From: Afipia sp. GAS231
Lineage (GTDB): Bacteria; Pseudomonadota; Alphaproteobacteria; Rhizobiales; Xanthobacteraceae
NCBI RefSeq assembly: GCF_900103365.1
Contig: NZ_LT629703.1
Coordinates: forward strand, 1,116,001-1,180,000
Length of the DNA: 64,000 nucleotides
Direction: 5' to 3'
Shown in pieces: positions 63,945-64,000 of the stretch (the stretch's first letter is position 1; every line of letters starts with the position of its first letter). The notes under the pieces were generated by a model. That model was not told where the DNA came from. It saw only the letters and a list, made by a program, of their open reading frames with translations, and did not search any database. The position numbers were made by a program, and so were the translations under genes.

Positions 63945-64000
63945 TCCATCACCTCAACGTCAGCTTTTCCCGAACCGACGCTACTGCGCGAACATTGCGG

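Overview
The window is a high-GC alphaproteobacterial chromosome segment. It looks like Bradyrhizobium or a close relative in Nitrobacteraceae. The signs are the purS-purQ-purC cluster followed by an ATP-synthase zeta-type inhibitor, the recA/alaS/gcv neighbourhood, an alphaproteobacterial SOS box (GTTC-N7-GTTC) at recA, many rhizobial small orphan proteins, and several interspersed palindromic intergenic repeats of the CGTCATTGCGAGC / CGTCATTCCGG / CGTCATGGCCGGG types. No rRNA, tRNA, CRISPR array, intact insertion sequence or prophage was recognised. All calls come from reading the sequence and recalled family knowledge; no database search was run.

Layout. 1-6 kb: end of a DMT transporter, nitroreductase, a secreted Ser/Thr/Gly-rich peptide, a Bug-type binding protein, purine synthesis genes purQ, purS and purC, and a zeta-type ATPase inhibitor. 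5-14 kb: a LysR regulator divergent from a PEP-mutase/isocitrate-lyase family enzyme, then a long minus-strand set (OsmC, acyl-CoA dehydrogenase-like flavoprotein, rhodanese, Tat-exported NrtA/CmpA-like binding protein, permease, ATPase, cyanase) divergent from a TetR regulator. 14-27 kb: GGDEF-EAL protein, an RNA methyltransferase fused to a DUF559 domain, a membrane alpha/beta hydrolase, icd, a DUF3455 protein, a BisC-like molybdoenzyme, an unrecognised membrane protein, a DUF3303-like protein and a HAD dehalogenase. 27-37 kb: a cyclic-nucleotide-binding K+ channel, alaS, a tandem glycine riboswitch driving gcvT-gcvH-gcvP, and recA.

37.3-43 kb is the accessory-looking part: small orphan genes, two copies of one hairpin terminator, repeated GTCCTAAT motifs, an intact and a decayed copy of one 59-aa gene, short tandem repeats, and small exported proteins. 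43-53 kb: a membrane-anchored PQQ dehydrogenase, a caspase-like protein, a small exported DPWG-motif protein (paralogue of one at 41.6 kb), a coupled acyltransferase plus JmjC/cupin pair, NIPSNAP and FrnE-like proteins, and an XRE regulator.

53-64 kb: a nitrosative-stress module (truncated haemoglobin coupled to an unlisted 44-aa membrane peptide, a 29-bp near-perfect palindrome, an NsrR-like Rrf2 regulator coupled to a DUF6522-like gene), then PAP2, a SET-domain protein, a TetR plus frameshifted DUF4188 gene divergent from a carotenoid oxygenase with two palindromic operators, MAPEG, DedA, a PmtA-like methyltransferase and a two-component system.

I did not find a large, clearly new multi-gene system. 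The best leads are the haemoglobin/NsrR module, the cyanase/rhodanese/OsmC transport cluster, the methyltransferase-DUF559 fusion, the acyltransferase-cupin pair, and the small-gene repeat region at 37.3-41.6 kb.
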